Below, piece by piece: positions 45,431 to 57,751 of a stretch of DNA of 64,000 nucleotides. A program made the position numbers and the translations under genes. Below the pieces are notes generated by a model that made no database searches, was not told the origin of the DNA, and saw only the letters and a program-made list of their open reading frames with translations. Source of the stretch: Dipteronia dyeriana (lineage: Eukaryota > Streptophyta > Magnoliopsida > Sapindales > Sapindaceae); contig CM065296.1 of NCBI GenBank assembly GCA_032871835.1, positions 58,980,186-59,044,185 of the forward strand, read 5' to 3'. The number at the start of each line of letters is the position of its first letter. Position 1 is the first letter of the stretch.

Positions 45431-47873
45431 TTTTAGGATTATGCCCGATAGCAAGAGTGTAATATTGTAATTAACAATCTTTTCATATGAATAAAGTGAT
45501 TTCTAGTTTAACAAATCTTATAGCATTTATAGTTTAATTATTATAATTGTCAAAAGTAAATAATCATAAGGTCAAAAGACTATGAGAAAAGAAGAATTGT
45601 TCATACATCTAGATATGTATGAGGTAGACACAATTCTTTAGTTAGTCTTGAATAATATTCACAACTTAAGATAGAAGGTTGGGCTCTTTTATCTTGTCAA
45701 AGTTATAGGTTCTTTTGCTAGCATTTGAGTTGGATCAAATGTGTTATGATAAGTCTAAAATCATCAAAGTGTGGTGTCTTCGGGCAAAAGAATCTAGTGC
45801 ACTGGGTGCATTGAATAGGATCAAAATGAAATACTTTATCTAGAATCGTCAATGGATAAAAAATTTCATTTGAAGACAATCGGAGAGTCTATCTTAATCC
45901 TGAGATAAATGATGGACTTATGGTTGCAAGTGTTATCATTTGAGCTATCAATGAGTACGATTATATAGCATAGTCTATCCTCGATAGTTTGGTGGAATTC
46001 ATTTGTTAATCGACAGAGGACTTCATTTATAGATATGGACATTGTGGCTCCATTTATTGAATAAGAGTAGAATACCATCATATGGATGTTTTGAGGTATT
46101 GGATATTAAATCTTAACGTTAAGTTTTCAATAGTGTCTATTGAAACATGGCTTCAGGACAAGTCAAAATATCCAAGTTCAAAATGTGGTCATATGAGTAA
46201 ATATGGTAACTTGGAGAGCTGTAGGCGGTCTATGAGCTCTTGGCGATTACTTGTATTCTTCACGATGATGACACTTTCTCCAATAAGGTTGTCTAGGGTA
46301 TGAATGAGTTACATCAACTTATTATATCTTTATTTAAGAGTTCAATTTTAGTTCTTTAGTGGAATGAACTAAAATTAAATAGATCGGACCTAAGTGAATC
46401 ATTTGTTGATTGTGATTGGGTTGTGTCTATTGGATCTTAAATTTAGATAGCCCACCAAGATCCTTAATCCACACGAACTTGCATTGATCACTTGATATAT
46501 TCTACCGGACCAATTTAGGGGTCCATCTAGAATTGTAATAAGGCATGAGAACTTGTTTCTATTTGTAAGAATAGGTCTAGTTCACATGTGGACTTTTTTA
46601 TTAAGGTCCAATGGATTTAATAAAATAAGAAAAATAATATATGTTCCTTATATTTGGTATGGGCGGCAAAGGCTATTAAAAATAGCTCAAATATATTTTT
46701 TTTATTTTATTATTTAATTAAATAGAAATTAATTAATTTTTTGATTAATTAATTATTTAATTAAAAGTCAAAATCTTTTTCCTAGTAGGAGATGGTCTCC
46801 TAAAACTATACTATTGTTGGTAGTATAGTTAATGTTAAAGACTATATTTGATAAGTAGATAAATAAAAGGAATTATTTATCTAATCAAATTAAGAAGTCT
46901 TTAATATGGTTACAAATACACTATTGAGTTGGATTATGAGTCAGATTATGAGTCTTGGTGTTAGGATAGAATTCATTTTTAAATGGATTCTTAACCACCA
47001 AGTAAATCTACCTAAGGAAAGGATTCTTAACTATCAAGTAATCCTTCTTAGGATAAGAATAAACTCTCCTAATCTATATCAATGAGAAATTCGACCAGCC
47101 CATATGGATATAGGAGAAGTTAGATTTCCTTTTAGATAAGGATTCTTAACTACCAAATAAATCCACCTAAGGAAAGGATTCTTGCCAACCAAGTAAATCC
47201 TTCTTAGGAAAGGATTTATGATCCTATATATATGAGCATGAGATTTTCGGCTAGCCCTAAGAAATCTATGATGAAAATTTTGGCCATGCTAGGTAATTTT
47301 CAAGAGAGAATTTGGCATAGCAAGAAAGAATTTTGAGGGAGAAAAATTTAGTTTTTGCTCTAGATAAAATTCGATCAACTCATAGATAAAGGGTGTGGAA
47401 TTTGGCCAAGGAGAAAGAGAAAAAGAGAACGCATTTGTTTTCGTTAGTATACTAATATCCTTTACATCAAAAGGGTTTTGTGTACAACATCGAATCAAAG
47501 TTCACGCTAGTTTCAATCAAATTGATTGATAATTCACATGTGATCGGACGTTCTTGGATTTTTCTCTTGGAGGATATTTGTAACTAACAAAGAATTTTTT
47601 TTGCTTTGTCTCCATCCTCAAGTATACAATTTAAAGAAAGGGAGACCCACACTCCAAGGTGATTCACATTCGTGATTGGATTGGAAGATATTACGGAATC
47701 AATTCTGCACTTGTTCAATCGTCATGAGGAAAAGGTACGAGACTTATATATACATCAATTAATCTAGGGTTAAGGTTCTCGTTGCATAAATGGAATTTTT
47801 TTTATTTATATGCAAACCCTAATTTTCGTTTTTATCACGCTTCTGTTGCGTTTTGAACCCATTTTTCCCTACA
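45431..47873 (+). repeat. 5' LTR of the copia element
   Basis: 2443 bp, starting TTTTAGGATTATGC (the minus-strand solo LTR starts TGTTAGGATTATGC) and ending CCTACA. Homologous to 8888-15835. The TATA-like box TATATATAT lies at 47226-47234. From about 46985 to 47215, four to five repeats of about 33 bp with AAGGATTCTTAAC and CAAGTAAATCC precede it. No gene inside. Confidence 0.85.
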
Positions 47874-47875
47874 AT

Positions 47876-47891
47876 TGGTACCAGAGCTTGG
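47876..47891 (+). other. Primer-binding site of the copia element
   Basis: TGGTACCAGAGCTTGG follows the LTR end by two bases. It is one change from the Met-tRNA-type TGGTATCAGAGC. Confidence 0.8.
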
Positions 47892-49241
47892 TTGTACCCT
47901 TGATTAATTGATGTATATGTTCGTGAATCTTTTTCTTTTATTGTATATATGCATGTTTTAGAAAGAGATGGCACTCTAGGTATTCACATATATATTTACA
48001 TTGGAATGTATGGATATATATATATGTTTTATATATGGTTTGTTACTGCTCAATTTTGGTCCTAGAATTTCAATGTATTTTATTTTGGGATTGTAACAAG
48101 AAGGGTGGTCTATCAACGCCATAATTTCCTTCTTGGTAGTTGCTAAGTTTTTTTTATTTAGTTATTGTAATAAATAAAAACTGCAGTGTTTTATTATTTT
48201 AATTCTTTTGTACTACATTCAAGTTTTGAAGACTCAAAGGTTTGAAGAATTAGGAGCAACTGGAACAAGTTTAAGATCGTGCGAGCCGTAACAACAAACG
48301 TGCGTGCGAAGAGCGTGCAGCCACGTTTGTTGTGGCATGGGCTGCCCACGGCAGCCCTTTTGGTAGCCATGGGCTGCACATGGCAGCCCTTTATGGGTTT
48401 GTGGCATGCGCACGCCCATGGGTAAGGGCAAGGGGTATGCACGCCCATGGGAGGTAGCCGAGGGAGTCTGAATGGCGAAGGTCGCGTGAAGACTTGTTCA
48501 CCAAGAAAGGATTTTTTTTGTATTCCAAGACATATGTAATTTACTTGCTTTTCTAGGATGGACCAAATTTGTAGCTATTTATATTTTTATAAATATTGTA
48601 ATGTTTGTCATTGGTTGATAACATGTCATATAGAATAGGAGTGCCACTCATATATCTCTTTTGGCATGAACATGCATTGAATGGTTTAAGTATCTAAATT
48701 GGCATCTAGATAATTTGGAAATCATTCTTTGGAATTCAATCACACGCCTTAAACAATTGAGTGGGAGAAGGTGTTTTGGAACACCTACGGCCTCTAAGTT
48801 TAGTTGAGCTTTATGTTTCGTGAATAACCTCCCAAGAGGTATTCATGAATGGAATTTAGCAAGATACTTCCTTACAAGGATAGACTAGACAATTAGCCCA
48901 AACGATATCTACTCCCAAAAGAGGGATATTCGTGAGAGATTATATTGAAGGTCGATAACTTGGTAACACACTCGATGTGAGTTTATTAATATTCTCCCAA
49001 GAGTTCTTGTAAATAAATGATAAGGCTAAAATTGAAAACGTTGGTTGTTATGTTAACAATTAGGTGGGACCTAGTCAAACTATTAAATATGGTGAACTCC
49101 TAAAGGAGGCGTGACATTTATGGGTGTTGGATAACCGTTTAATTTTTACGGTTGAATTATTTCATTTAATTCAAGATAAATATTTAAAAGTGCTATATCA
49201 TGATTGTTTACTTATATAATTTTTGTTATTAAAAAGAAATC
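47892..49241 (+). other. Copia leader with GC-rich hairpin and repeats
   Basis: Long untranslated leader without a gene. A perfect 12-bp inverted repeat, ACAACAAACGTG (48291-48302) and CACGTTTGTTGT (48322-48333), encloses 19 bases. Two copies of a 25-base GC-rich unit follow (48336-48360 and 48368-48392), then CACGCCCATGGG twice. From 48570 onward the leader is duplicated at 50960. The overlapping 84-aa minus-strand frame is a shadow of the GC-rich repeat. Confidence 0.6.
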
Positions 49242-50641
49242 ATGACCCCATCCCTAATCAATATCCTAAAAGATAATACTTTAACTGATGATAATTATGT
49301 CACATAGAAAAAGGAATATTGGGTTGTTGTTGCAAGTTGACAAGTATAAGTTCATTTTGTATATTCCTTAACCGCCAAACTAATGAATCTACTCAGGAGC
49401 AAAGAGATGAGTATCAGTAGTGGAAGTCTTTAGATGAGATGGCTAAATGTACGTTACATTATGGCCATCATCTCCAACGTGTTGCAACAACAACATGAAT
49501 GAATGGAGACTGCTGCCGATATTACGATGTCTCTAGACAGGGATTCATGTGGTTGGTAAAGTTGCTACTGTTAAGACCAGTTAGAAGGTCAAGAAACAAC
49601 AGAGGAAAAAACAACTTGGGCCTTCTTAGAAGGAGACCAACAAAGTAACAAAGATCAAAGGGAAGTGTTTCCTCTGTGGTTAAAAGAGTTGAAGGAATAG
49701 ACTGAGTAAGAATGAATTCAACTTGCATTTTGGCAATGGAGCGTTGGTGTCTACTAGTGTAGTGGGAGATATTAGAATCAATTTAGATTCTAGTAGGAAT
49801 TTAGATTTAATAGATGTTTATTATGTACCTTAATTCAAGAAGAATTTAATTTCAGTTTCTTGTTTAAATATATTTGGTTATTTAGTTACTTATAATAAAG
49901 CTTTTATTATTAGTAAGAATGAAAAATTTATTTGCAAAGGTACATTGGAAAACGGTTTATTTTAATTGCATGAAAATATCTCTCACTTGTTAGACACGGA
50001 ATCTACGGAACCTAATCATTAAATAGTAAAAATATCAAAAGATGAAACCTACCTATGGCATTTACGCTTAGGTCATATTAACCTTAATAGGATTAAAAGA
50101 TTGGTAAGTGACGGACCTCTAAGTGACTTAAAGGTTGATGATCTACCAACTTGTGAATCTTGTTGGAAGGTAAAATGACCAAAATGTTGTTTACGATTAA
50201 AGGCGCAAGAGCCATCGAATTTTTAGGATTGATACACACTGATGTGTGTGGACCTATGAGCATTCAAGCTAGACGTGGATATGAGTACTTCATCACTTTC
50301 ATGGATGAACACTCAAGATTTGGCTATGTGTATCTCATGAGACATAAGTCGAATGCTTTTGATATGTTCAAAGCTTTTAAAGCTGAAGTAGAAAATCAGA
50401 TTGAGAAACGCATAAAAATCTTGAGGTCCGATCGTGGTGGAGAATATCTATCTGGTGAGTTTCAACAATATCTTATTGATAATGGAATAATTTCTCAGTT
50501 TTCTGCACCAGGCACACCTCAACAAAATGGGGTGGCAGAATGGAGAAATAGAACTCTTATGGATATGGTTAGGTCTATGTTGAGTTATTCAACGTTCCCT
50601 GGTCCTTTTTGGGGATATGCTTTACAAACTGCCATGTATAT
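49242..50641 (+). pseudogene. Copia gag-integrase remnant, first copy
   Basis: The ATG at 49242 (MTPSLINILKDNTLT) starts gag, which is frameshifted. An internal deletion joins it near 49520-49560 to a segment before the protease. The GAG-preintegrase zinc motif is readable (YLWHLRLGHINLNRIKRLV, CESCW) at 50051-50167. The integrase core (50160-50641) is open: LIHTDVCGPM, LRSDRGGEYLSG and NGVAEWRNRTL hold the D, D and E residues. Sequence departs from the second copy after TATATTCTA at about 50642. No RT follows in this copy. Confidence 0.85.
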
Positions 50642-50959
50642 TCTAGTTTTTAATTTTGTTGTGTTTCTCATGCTTGGAGGGTTGTTCCAAAGCTAGGCTT
50701 TAGTGACGTTGTGTTTCCAATGATTGAAGGGTTGTTCCAAGAATAAATAACCCCAATTTTCGGATTTGAAAGGAAGCTTTACAGATTATCTGATATTAAC
50801 CTTGTTCATGAGTATTCTCTCAAAAGTTCTTATCTCTAAGGTGGATTCCTTTGAGTGGTGAACTTATTTGAGTTCTTATCGTTAAGGTGGTGATACTCTT
50901 ATCCTTAAAGTGGTGAACTTGTATTGTTACTTGCTATTTGATCCCCAAACGGTATCAAT
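50642..50959 (+). other. Linker between the two copia internal regions
   Basis: No gene. Contains an imperfect direct duplication of about 35 bp (GTTGTGTTTC...GGGTTGTTCCAA at about 50658 and 50709). Three short repeats (CTTATCTCTAAGGTGG, CTTATCGTTAAGGTGG, CTTATCCTTAAAGTGG) lie at about 50829-50915. It ends next to the second leader at 50960. Not an LTR: no PBS or polypurine tract was found. Confidence 0.5.
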
Positions 50960-51590
50960 TGTAGCTATTTATATTTTTGTAAATATTGCAATGTTTGTCG
51001 TTGTTTGATAACATGTCATATAGAATAGAAGTGTCACTTATATATCTCTTTTGGTATGAACATGCATTGAATGCAATCTATGGGATTCGATCACACCCCT
51101 TCAATTTAGTGGGAGAAGGTGTTTCGGAACACCTACAACCTCCAAGTTTTGTTGAGCTTTATGTTTCGTGTATTAATCCCCCAAGGGGTATTCATGAATT
51201 TAATTTAGCATGATACTTCCTTGCAAGGATAGACTAGACAATTAACCCAAACGATATCTACTCCCAAAGAAGGGATATTAATGAGGGATTATATTGAAGG
51301 TCGATAACTTGATAACACACTCAATATGATTTTATTAATTTCATCCCAAGAGTTCTTGTTAATAAAATCTCAAGGCTAAAATTGAAAATGTTGGTTGTTA
51401 TGTTAACAATTAGGTGGGACCTAGTCCAACTAGTAAATGGTGCGAACTCCTATAAGAGGCGTGACATTTATGGGTGTTGGATCACCGTTGAATTTTAGGA
51501 TTGAGTTAGTTTACATAATTGAAGATAAATATTCTAAAGTGCTTTATCATGATTGTTTACTTATATATTTTTTGTTGTTGTTCTGAAATC
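50960..51590 (+). repeat. Duplicated copia leader
   Basis: From TGTAGCTATTTATATTT at 50960, closely matches 48570-49241 (TTTGATAACATGTCATATAG, CGATATCTACTCCCAAA), up to the gag ATG at 51591. It lacks the LTR and the GC-rich part of the first leader. Confidence 0.85.
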
Positions 51591-54500
51591 ATGACCCCAT
51601 CCCTAATCAACATTCTAAAAGACAATACTTTAACTGGTGATAATTATGTCACATGGAAAAGGAAAATTGGGCTTTTATTGTAATCTGAAAAGCATAAGTT
51701 CATTTTGTATAGTCCTAAACCACCTACTCCTACTAATGAATCTACTCAGGAGCAAAGAGATGAGTATCAGTAGTGGAAGTCTTCAGATGAGATGGCTAAA
51801 TGTTACATGTGGCCACCGTATCTGACGTCTTGCAACAACGAAATGGAGACTGCTATCGATATAATGATATCTCTGGAAGAGATGTTTGCTATGAAGTCCA
51901 TGACAACTAAGAGAGAGGCAGTGACTGCTTTCATGAATCTTGGGATGAAACCTGAACAGGCTATGAAAGATCACATGATGAAAGTCATAGCATATCTCAA
52001 CATTGCTAAACTGAATGGTGCTGAGATAGACGGTGAGACAAAAATTTACATGATTTTCAACTCACTATCAAATTCCTTTGATCAGTTCATGTAGGACTAC
52101 ACCCTGAATAATAAGGGATACACCTTACAAGGCCAGATGCAAGGTGTTCAAAGCGGTGAGAAAATACTTGTAAAAGGCAAGGGACAAGAGATTCATGATG
52201 TAGGTAAAGTTGCTACTGTTAAGACCCGGAAGAAGGTCAACAAACAATAGAAGAAAAAGTAACTAGGACCTACTAAGAATGAGATAATGAAAGTAACCAA
52301 GATCAAAGGAAAATGATTCATTTGTGGTGAAAAGTGTTATTGGAAAAGAAATTTCCCAAAGTCTCAGGATAAGAAGGAATAAGGCAATATTAATTATCTT
52401 GAAACATGTTTTTTGGTGGATTCTATGGATTCTTGGATCATAGACTCCGGAGCCACTAATCATGTTTGTTTTTCTTTACAAGGGTTCAAGGAAAGGGGAA
52501 GGCTTAATGAGAATGAATTCAACACTTAAATCAGCTAGAGGTGGATGTGAGTACTTCATCACTTTCATGAATGATTACTCGGGATTTGGTTATGTGTATC
52601 TCAGGAGACTTAAGTCATATGATTTGACATGTTCAAAGCATTTAAAGCTGAAGTAGAAAATCAGCTTGAGAAGCACATAAAAATATTGAGATTTGATCAT
52701 GGTGAATAATATCTATCTGGTGAGTTTCAGTAATATCTTATTGATAACGAGATAATTTTTTTAGTTTTCTGTGTTAGGTATACCTCAACAAAATGGGGCG
52801 GCAGAAAGGAGAAATAGAACCCTTTTGGACATGGTTAGGTCTTTGTTGAGTTATTCAACGCTCCCTAATTCTTTTTGACGATATGCTTTACAAACCGCTA
52901 TGTATATTCTAAATGATATACCATATAAGTGGTTCCTAAAACACCATATGAGTAATGGACTGGGCAAAAGCCTAGTTTACAACACTTAGACACCGTTTGG
53001 TCCGCGGGATTGGATTGGACTATTTTATAGGATTGGATTGGATTAAGATGGGATTAAGATTATATGAGATTGGATTGGACTGGACTAGACTAAATTAATA
53101 CTATGCTGTGTTTGAAAATATATGGGACTGGACTGAATTAATACAATATTTTATTTGGTGAAACATGGGATTGTACTAAATATAATAATTTTTTTTGGGA
53201 AAATTGCAATCCTCGTTATTTAAGGAAAAGAAAATTTAAAAAAAAACATTTCTTATTTTTGGGAGATCTAGACTTTTTCTTTTCTCATTCATCATCTACA
53301 TTTTTTTTCTTGATCAACATCATTAGTTAAAGAAAAATAATACAATTTTTTTCTTTTTGGAACATCTGGATTCAATTTCCATCTTCATTCGATTTCCATC
53401 TTCTTCAATCATCACCACCATTCATTTTGTTTTTTCTCAATTAACATAATCAGTTAAAGAAAAAAAAATTACTTTGGAAGATCTGGGTTTGATTTCCATC
53501 TTCTTCTTCAATCATCATCATCATTATATATTTATTTCTCAGCCAACGTCATCAGTTAAAATAACAAAAAAAAAATCTTTTTTAAATGACTTGGGTTCGG
53601 TTTTCTTCTTCTTCTTCAACCATAATCCCCATTCATTTTTATTTTCCCACTCAACATCATAAACAAATAAAGAAGATAAAATTTTAAAAAAACCATCACC
53701 ATATGGAGGAGATGGACTGGTGGTGCTTACAGCTTGGTATTGGCAGTGGAACAGTGGAGTGCTGGTGACTGCAATTTGAGTGGTGAGTGGTGGAGATGGA
53801 GTGGTGATGGTTGCATCTTGGTTTTGGAGGTGAAACAATGGAGTGGTAGTGGCTGCAGCTTGAATGGTGGTGAAACAATGGAGTTGACCGTAAGGGGTCT
53901 TCGTTCTTGGTGAAGCATTCTTCAATGGTGAAGAGTGTGGATAGTTGAAATCAAATGAAATGAAATAGGTTGGTGGGATGAATTAAATAGGTGGGCCCAG
54001 TTTAAAAATAGTCCTAGGACAACTAAAGTTGGGGGGTATGTTGGGTTTATTTTATTTCATGATCATAGGACTAATTTTACTTTTAGGATTAGTAATCCCA
54101 CGTCCAAAATAACACCAAACACCGGATTGGGACTAAAATTATCCAATCCTAGTCATCCGGTGTGCCTAACAGGGCCTTAAGGATATTGGATATCTTGTAC
54201 ACGGGTTTAAAAGAAAGACAACAAAGATGAAGTGCCATTCAGAAACATGCATATTTGTAAGTTATCCAAAAGGAACCAAATGATATTATTTGTATAGTCC
54301 TTCAGATCTTAAGGAAGCCATGAAAGATGTTGATTGTCACCATTGGAAAAAGGCAATGCAATCCAAAATTGAATCTATGTTCAAAAACAAAGTCTGGTCT
54401 CTTATGGACTTGCCTAAAGGGATCAAACCCATTGGGTGCAAATGGATATACAAGAGGAAGAGAGAAATGGATGAAAAGTTGGAAACCTTTAAAGCTAGAT

Positions 54501-55863
54501 TGGTAGCTAAAGATTACACACAGAAGGAAGGTATCGATTATGAGGAAACCTTCTCTCTTGTGGACATGCTTAAATCAATTAGGATACTCTTATCCTTTGC
54601 GGCATCTCTAGACTTAGAGATATTGCAAATGGACGTCAAGAAAGCCTTCCTTAACGAGAGTCTTGATGAGCATCTATATGATGCAACCATAAGGATTCAT
54701 TGAAAAGGGCCAAGAGGATATGGTATGCAAGTTACAAAGATCCATATATGAATTGAAGCAACCATCCAGATCCTGGAAAATAAGGTTCGATCAAGCTGTA
54801 AAAAGTTTTGGATTTATTCAAAACCTTGACGAACCTAGTGTATACAAAAGGATTAAAGGCAATAAGTTGGTTTCCCTAGTTCTTTACGTTAATGATATAC
54901 TGCTCATCAAAAATGATGTAGGTGTATTGACATCAGTAAAAGAATGGTTAGCAAAACAATTTTATATGAAGGACTTAGAAGAAGCAAGCTATATTTATGG
55001 TATCCAAGTCATAAGGGATAGAAAGAATAGAATGATTACCTTATCCCAAGCTTCATACATAGATAAAACCTTGTCTAGATTTTCCAAGTAAGATTCCAAG
55101 AAAGGTATATTACCTTTCAGACACGGAATCAAACTTTCTAAGGAACAAATTTCTAATAATGAGTATGAAGAGCAATTCATGAGTAGGGTTCCATATGCCT
55201 CAGCAGTTGGGTGTCTCATGTATGCAATGTTCTACACTAGACCAGATATTTGCTTTACTGTTGGCATAGTTAGCAGGTTTCAATCGAAACCTGGTCCTGA
55301 TCACTAGACGCCAGTCAATCATATTTTCAAGTATCTCAGGGGAATAAGAGATTAAATGCTTGTATACTCTGGAGGGGATTTAATTCCCTGTTAGGTATAC
55401 AGATTTCGATTTCCAATCGGATTCTGACTCTAAAAGATCAATATTAGGATCTGTGTTTACACTTGGATGAGGGGCAGTAATATGGAAGAGTATCAAGCAA
55501 TCTTGTGCTACTAATTCCACCATGGAAGCTGAGTATGTTACCACATGTGATGCTGCTAAAGAGGTTGTCTGGCTCCGCTAATTCTCGATTGACTTGGAAG
55601 TTGTTCCTGATGCGAATAAGTAGATCACTTTCTATTGTGACAATAATGGAACAGTGGCTAATTCAAGAGAACTTGGAGGTCATAAGAAAGGGAAACATAT
55701 TGAAAGAAAGTATCACCTTTTAAGGGAAATTGTGCATAGGGGAGATGTGAAGATAACCAAGATCACGTCAGCAGAAAATCTAGTGGATCCCTTCACAAAG
55801 GCTTTTCCACAAAAGAGTTTTGATGGGCACCTAGAGAATATGAGAATGAGAGATATGACATGA
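51591..55863 (+). pseudogene. Copia gag-pol, second copy, broken and split
   Basis: The ATG at 51591 (MTPSLINILKDNTLTGDNYVTW) starts gag, with LEEMFAMKSMTTKREAV and an open stretch to 52094. The protease start is seen as IIDSGATNHVC (52438-52470). A deletion then joins to an integrase remnant (52530-52910), which has lost residues (FDHGE for SDRGGE). A Harbinger-like element (52988-54176) interrupts the region before RT. RT runs 54310-55091: CKWIYKRKREMDEKLETFKA, LEILQMDVKKAFLNESLDE, and LYVNDILLIKND with YVND for YVDD. After stops, RNase H ends at 55861 (TMEAEYVTTCDAAKEVVW, DPFTKAFPQKSFDGHLENM). Product: copia polyprotein, inactive. Confidence 0.85.
52988..54176. mobile_element. Non-autonomous PIF/Harbinger-like element
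   Basis: 1189 bp inside copia pol, flanked by TTA on both sides (52985-52987 and 54177-54179). The ends are GACACCGTTTGG at left and, read inward from the right, GGCCCTGTTAGG, with subterminal GGATTGGA words on both sides. The trinucleotide TTA duplication suggests PIF/Harbinger. Copia reading (VPKTPYE before, ILDILY/VSYPKGTK after) resumes on either side. Three to four diverged repeats of about 125 bp with TTTCCATCTTCTTC lie at 53260-53690, and a GTGGTG-rich stretch at 53700-53890. No transposase; the 128-aa Pro/Thr-rich minus-strand frame is low complexity. Confidence 0.7.
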
Positions 55864-57751
55864 TCACTTGTCTTTGCAACTCAATGAAGTTAATTGCGAA
55901 TCAAAGAACACCAACTTCAAATTAATGCCATGAGTTCAAACTTTTGAGAAGGAAAGAGATTAAGCTTTAAAAGAAGCTGAAGAGAAGTATGGAGTGATCA
56001 AATGTCAAGAAAAGAATATGGTTGAAGATGCTCATGTGTTAGAAAACATAATAAATGATTTTGTTAATTATTTGTTTTTTTTATAGGAAACAATCAAAGG
56101 CAAAGAAGAGGAATTGGAAATCATGAAGGCCAAAAAGCTTGTTATACTTCATGGAGATTCAAGTGACTTAGGCTTTGTAAATGAGCAAGTGGAGTCTCCT
56201 ACAACAGAAAGCAAGACACTAAGGAATAAGAAGATTTTAAAAGCCAATCCTTTCAAAGTTAAAAGCAAAATCAAGAAGAGAAAAGAGCCTTTAACGTTGG
56301 TACACTCTTACTAAAATAACATCTCCAAATTCATCTCGGTTTGCCATTTTTACAATGTTGTAGGGATTATTAAAACTAGTTGTCATGCCAGTGAGATGAT
56401 AAAATCTTCTTTGAATGTTTCTAAGCATGTTATTTGATGCTTTGTACGATGTGCATATTGTCAATAATCATGTAAAGAAACATACTAGGAATATTTAGGT
56501 TGAAAAGCATGATGTGAAAAGATTCCTAGTCCTTCTTCTAAACATGTTGCTATAGGTAACACTATGAATGGTGTGCTTGATATTGATAATCATTTAAAAA
56601 AGAATGTCAAGAAGATTTGAGTGAAAAAGAATGTTTCACATGATTATATGCATAGTCTCGATAATAGCTTTGTTGATGGCAATAATGATATGATTAACAT
56701 GAGATATATCTTTATAAAGAAGATTGTTGATGATTTATCTTTGAGATATAACATTGCCATGAGAAATGATCATGATGGTTTACGTGTTTATGCACCAAAG
56801 ACCAAATGAGTCAAGGGTGAGTGCTCTTACCTATAGTGTAAGGTGAACATGTGAGTTAGCTTTAAGATTTGTCTAAAGTTGTTAAGAAATTAAGCTATCA
56901 AGCTTTGTTTCTTTATAAATTGACATGAACTTAGCTATCTCACATATTCACTGTGATGGTCAAATTTGTTGGCTGACTTTTAGAAGTCTATTTTTTAAAT
57001 CCATATGAAGATTAATTTTGTTCAGACTTTTAGAGAAAATCATTTTTATATGTGTTTCAGTTGAAGTGTTTAGCCTTTATTCTCTTGGGATCACACACCA
57101 AAAGCTTATTAAAACAAGCCAAAAGAGCTCATAAAAAGAGCGAAGACTTTGCATTTGATGAAAAAGCTTGCTAAGGTGTTTCTTATCCTAATGCTTGCTT
57201 TCTTTTTCATCTTTCAACTCTATGTTTGCATTACATCATGTAGTATGTCATGTTAAAGAACTTGTATAGCATTCATATGGTTCTTGATGACATTTGCTCT
57301 CTAAATATTTTTTAGTGATTTGTTCACATTGATCTTAATCATGATGTGTGTATTATATGTTTGATTGTTGAGTGGCAAATTTTGAAAAGTATGAGCTTTA
57401 TATTTTTTGAGAGCTACTCTCTTGAGAAATAATGATCTTAAGTAAATCTCTTTATATTGCTCTCAGATCATGATCTTGTAAGCCATAAAACTTGGTTTTC
57501 AAAAATGCACTTTGCTTCTCTTGTACGTTTTGTAGAGTAAGTTGAGTTTGCTAATATTTAAGTTGTGGATACACCTTGAAATCCTTTGACTAGTACATTT
57601 AAGATGACCTATGGTTAGTATCCATTTTCCTACAGCAACTACATAGAAATCAACGAGCACCTTCATGAAAAGGGCTACACACTTTGGTTGTGATACCAGC
57701 CAATGAAGGAAAGGGCTACACCATTGTGATGAGTGAAAGCCGTCATGAGTG
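55864..57751 (+). mobile_element. SIRE-like element remnant (gag tail and following non-coding DNA)
   Basis: A coiled-coil Lys-rich segment (56114-56314) and a second frame (56621-56809, NMRYIFIKKIVDDLSLRYN) match the end of the SIRE-like gag at about 25100-25220 in style and order. From GTCAAGGGTGAGTGCTCTTA at 56813, nucleotide similarity to 25225-26100 is clear, up to GTGATGAGTGAAAGCCG at 57735. A 40-bp extra piece with a repeated GAAAGGGCTACAC motif occurs at about 57670-57720. No pol is seen. LTRs are missing; a more diverged subfamily than the 20473 element. Confidence 0.65.

Larger units (their letters stand above)
45431..55863 (+). mobile_element. Ty1/copia element with 2.4 kb LTR and two tandem internal regions
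   Basis: 5' LTR (45431-47873), PBS, leader, a first internal region (gag to integrase, 49242-50641), a linker, then a second leader and internal region (50960-55863, gag to RNase H) without an LTR between them. The order gag-PR-IN-RT-RH is that of Ty1/copia. No 3' LTR was found up to 64000, so the element may continue beyond the window or be truncated. The five bases before the LTR are ATATC (45426-45430), the predicted duplication. Confidence 0.75.

Noticed and set aside
45457..45480. Copia LTR start at TGTAATATTG
   Set aside because: The solo LTR at 8888-15835 has TCAAC duplications only if the LTR begins 27 bases earlier at TGTTAGGATTATGC, so 45431 is the better start.
48194..48448. 84-aa minus-strand frame over the copia leader
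   Set aside because: Produced by the GC-rich repeat; there is no support for coding.
50940..50960. AACGGTATCAATTG as a PBS before the second copia internal region
   Set aside because: Only partial similarity and no LTR end before it.
53539..53925. 128-aa Pro/Thr/His-rich minus-strand frame
   Set aside because: Low-complexity translation of GTG/TGG repeats inside the Harbinger-like element.
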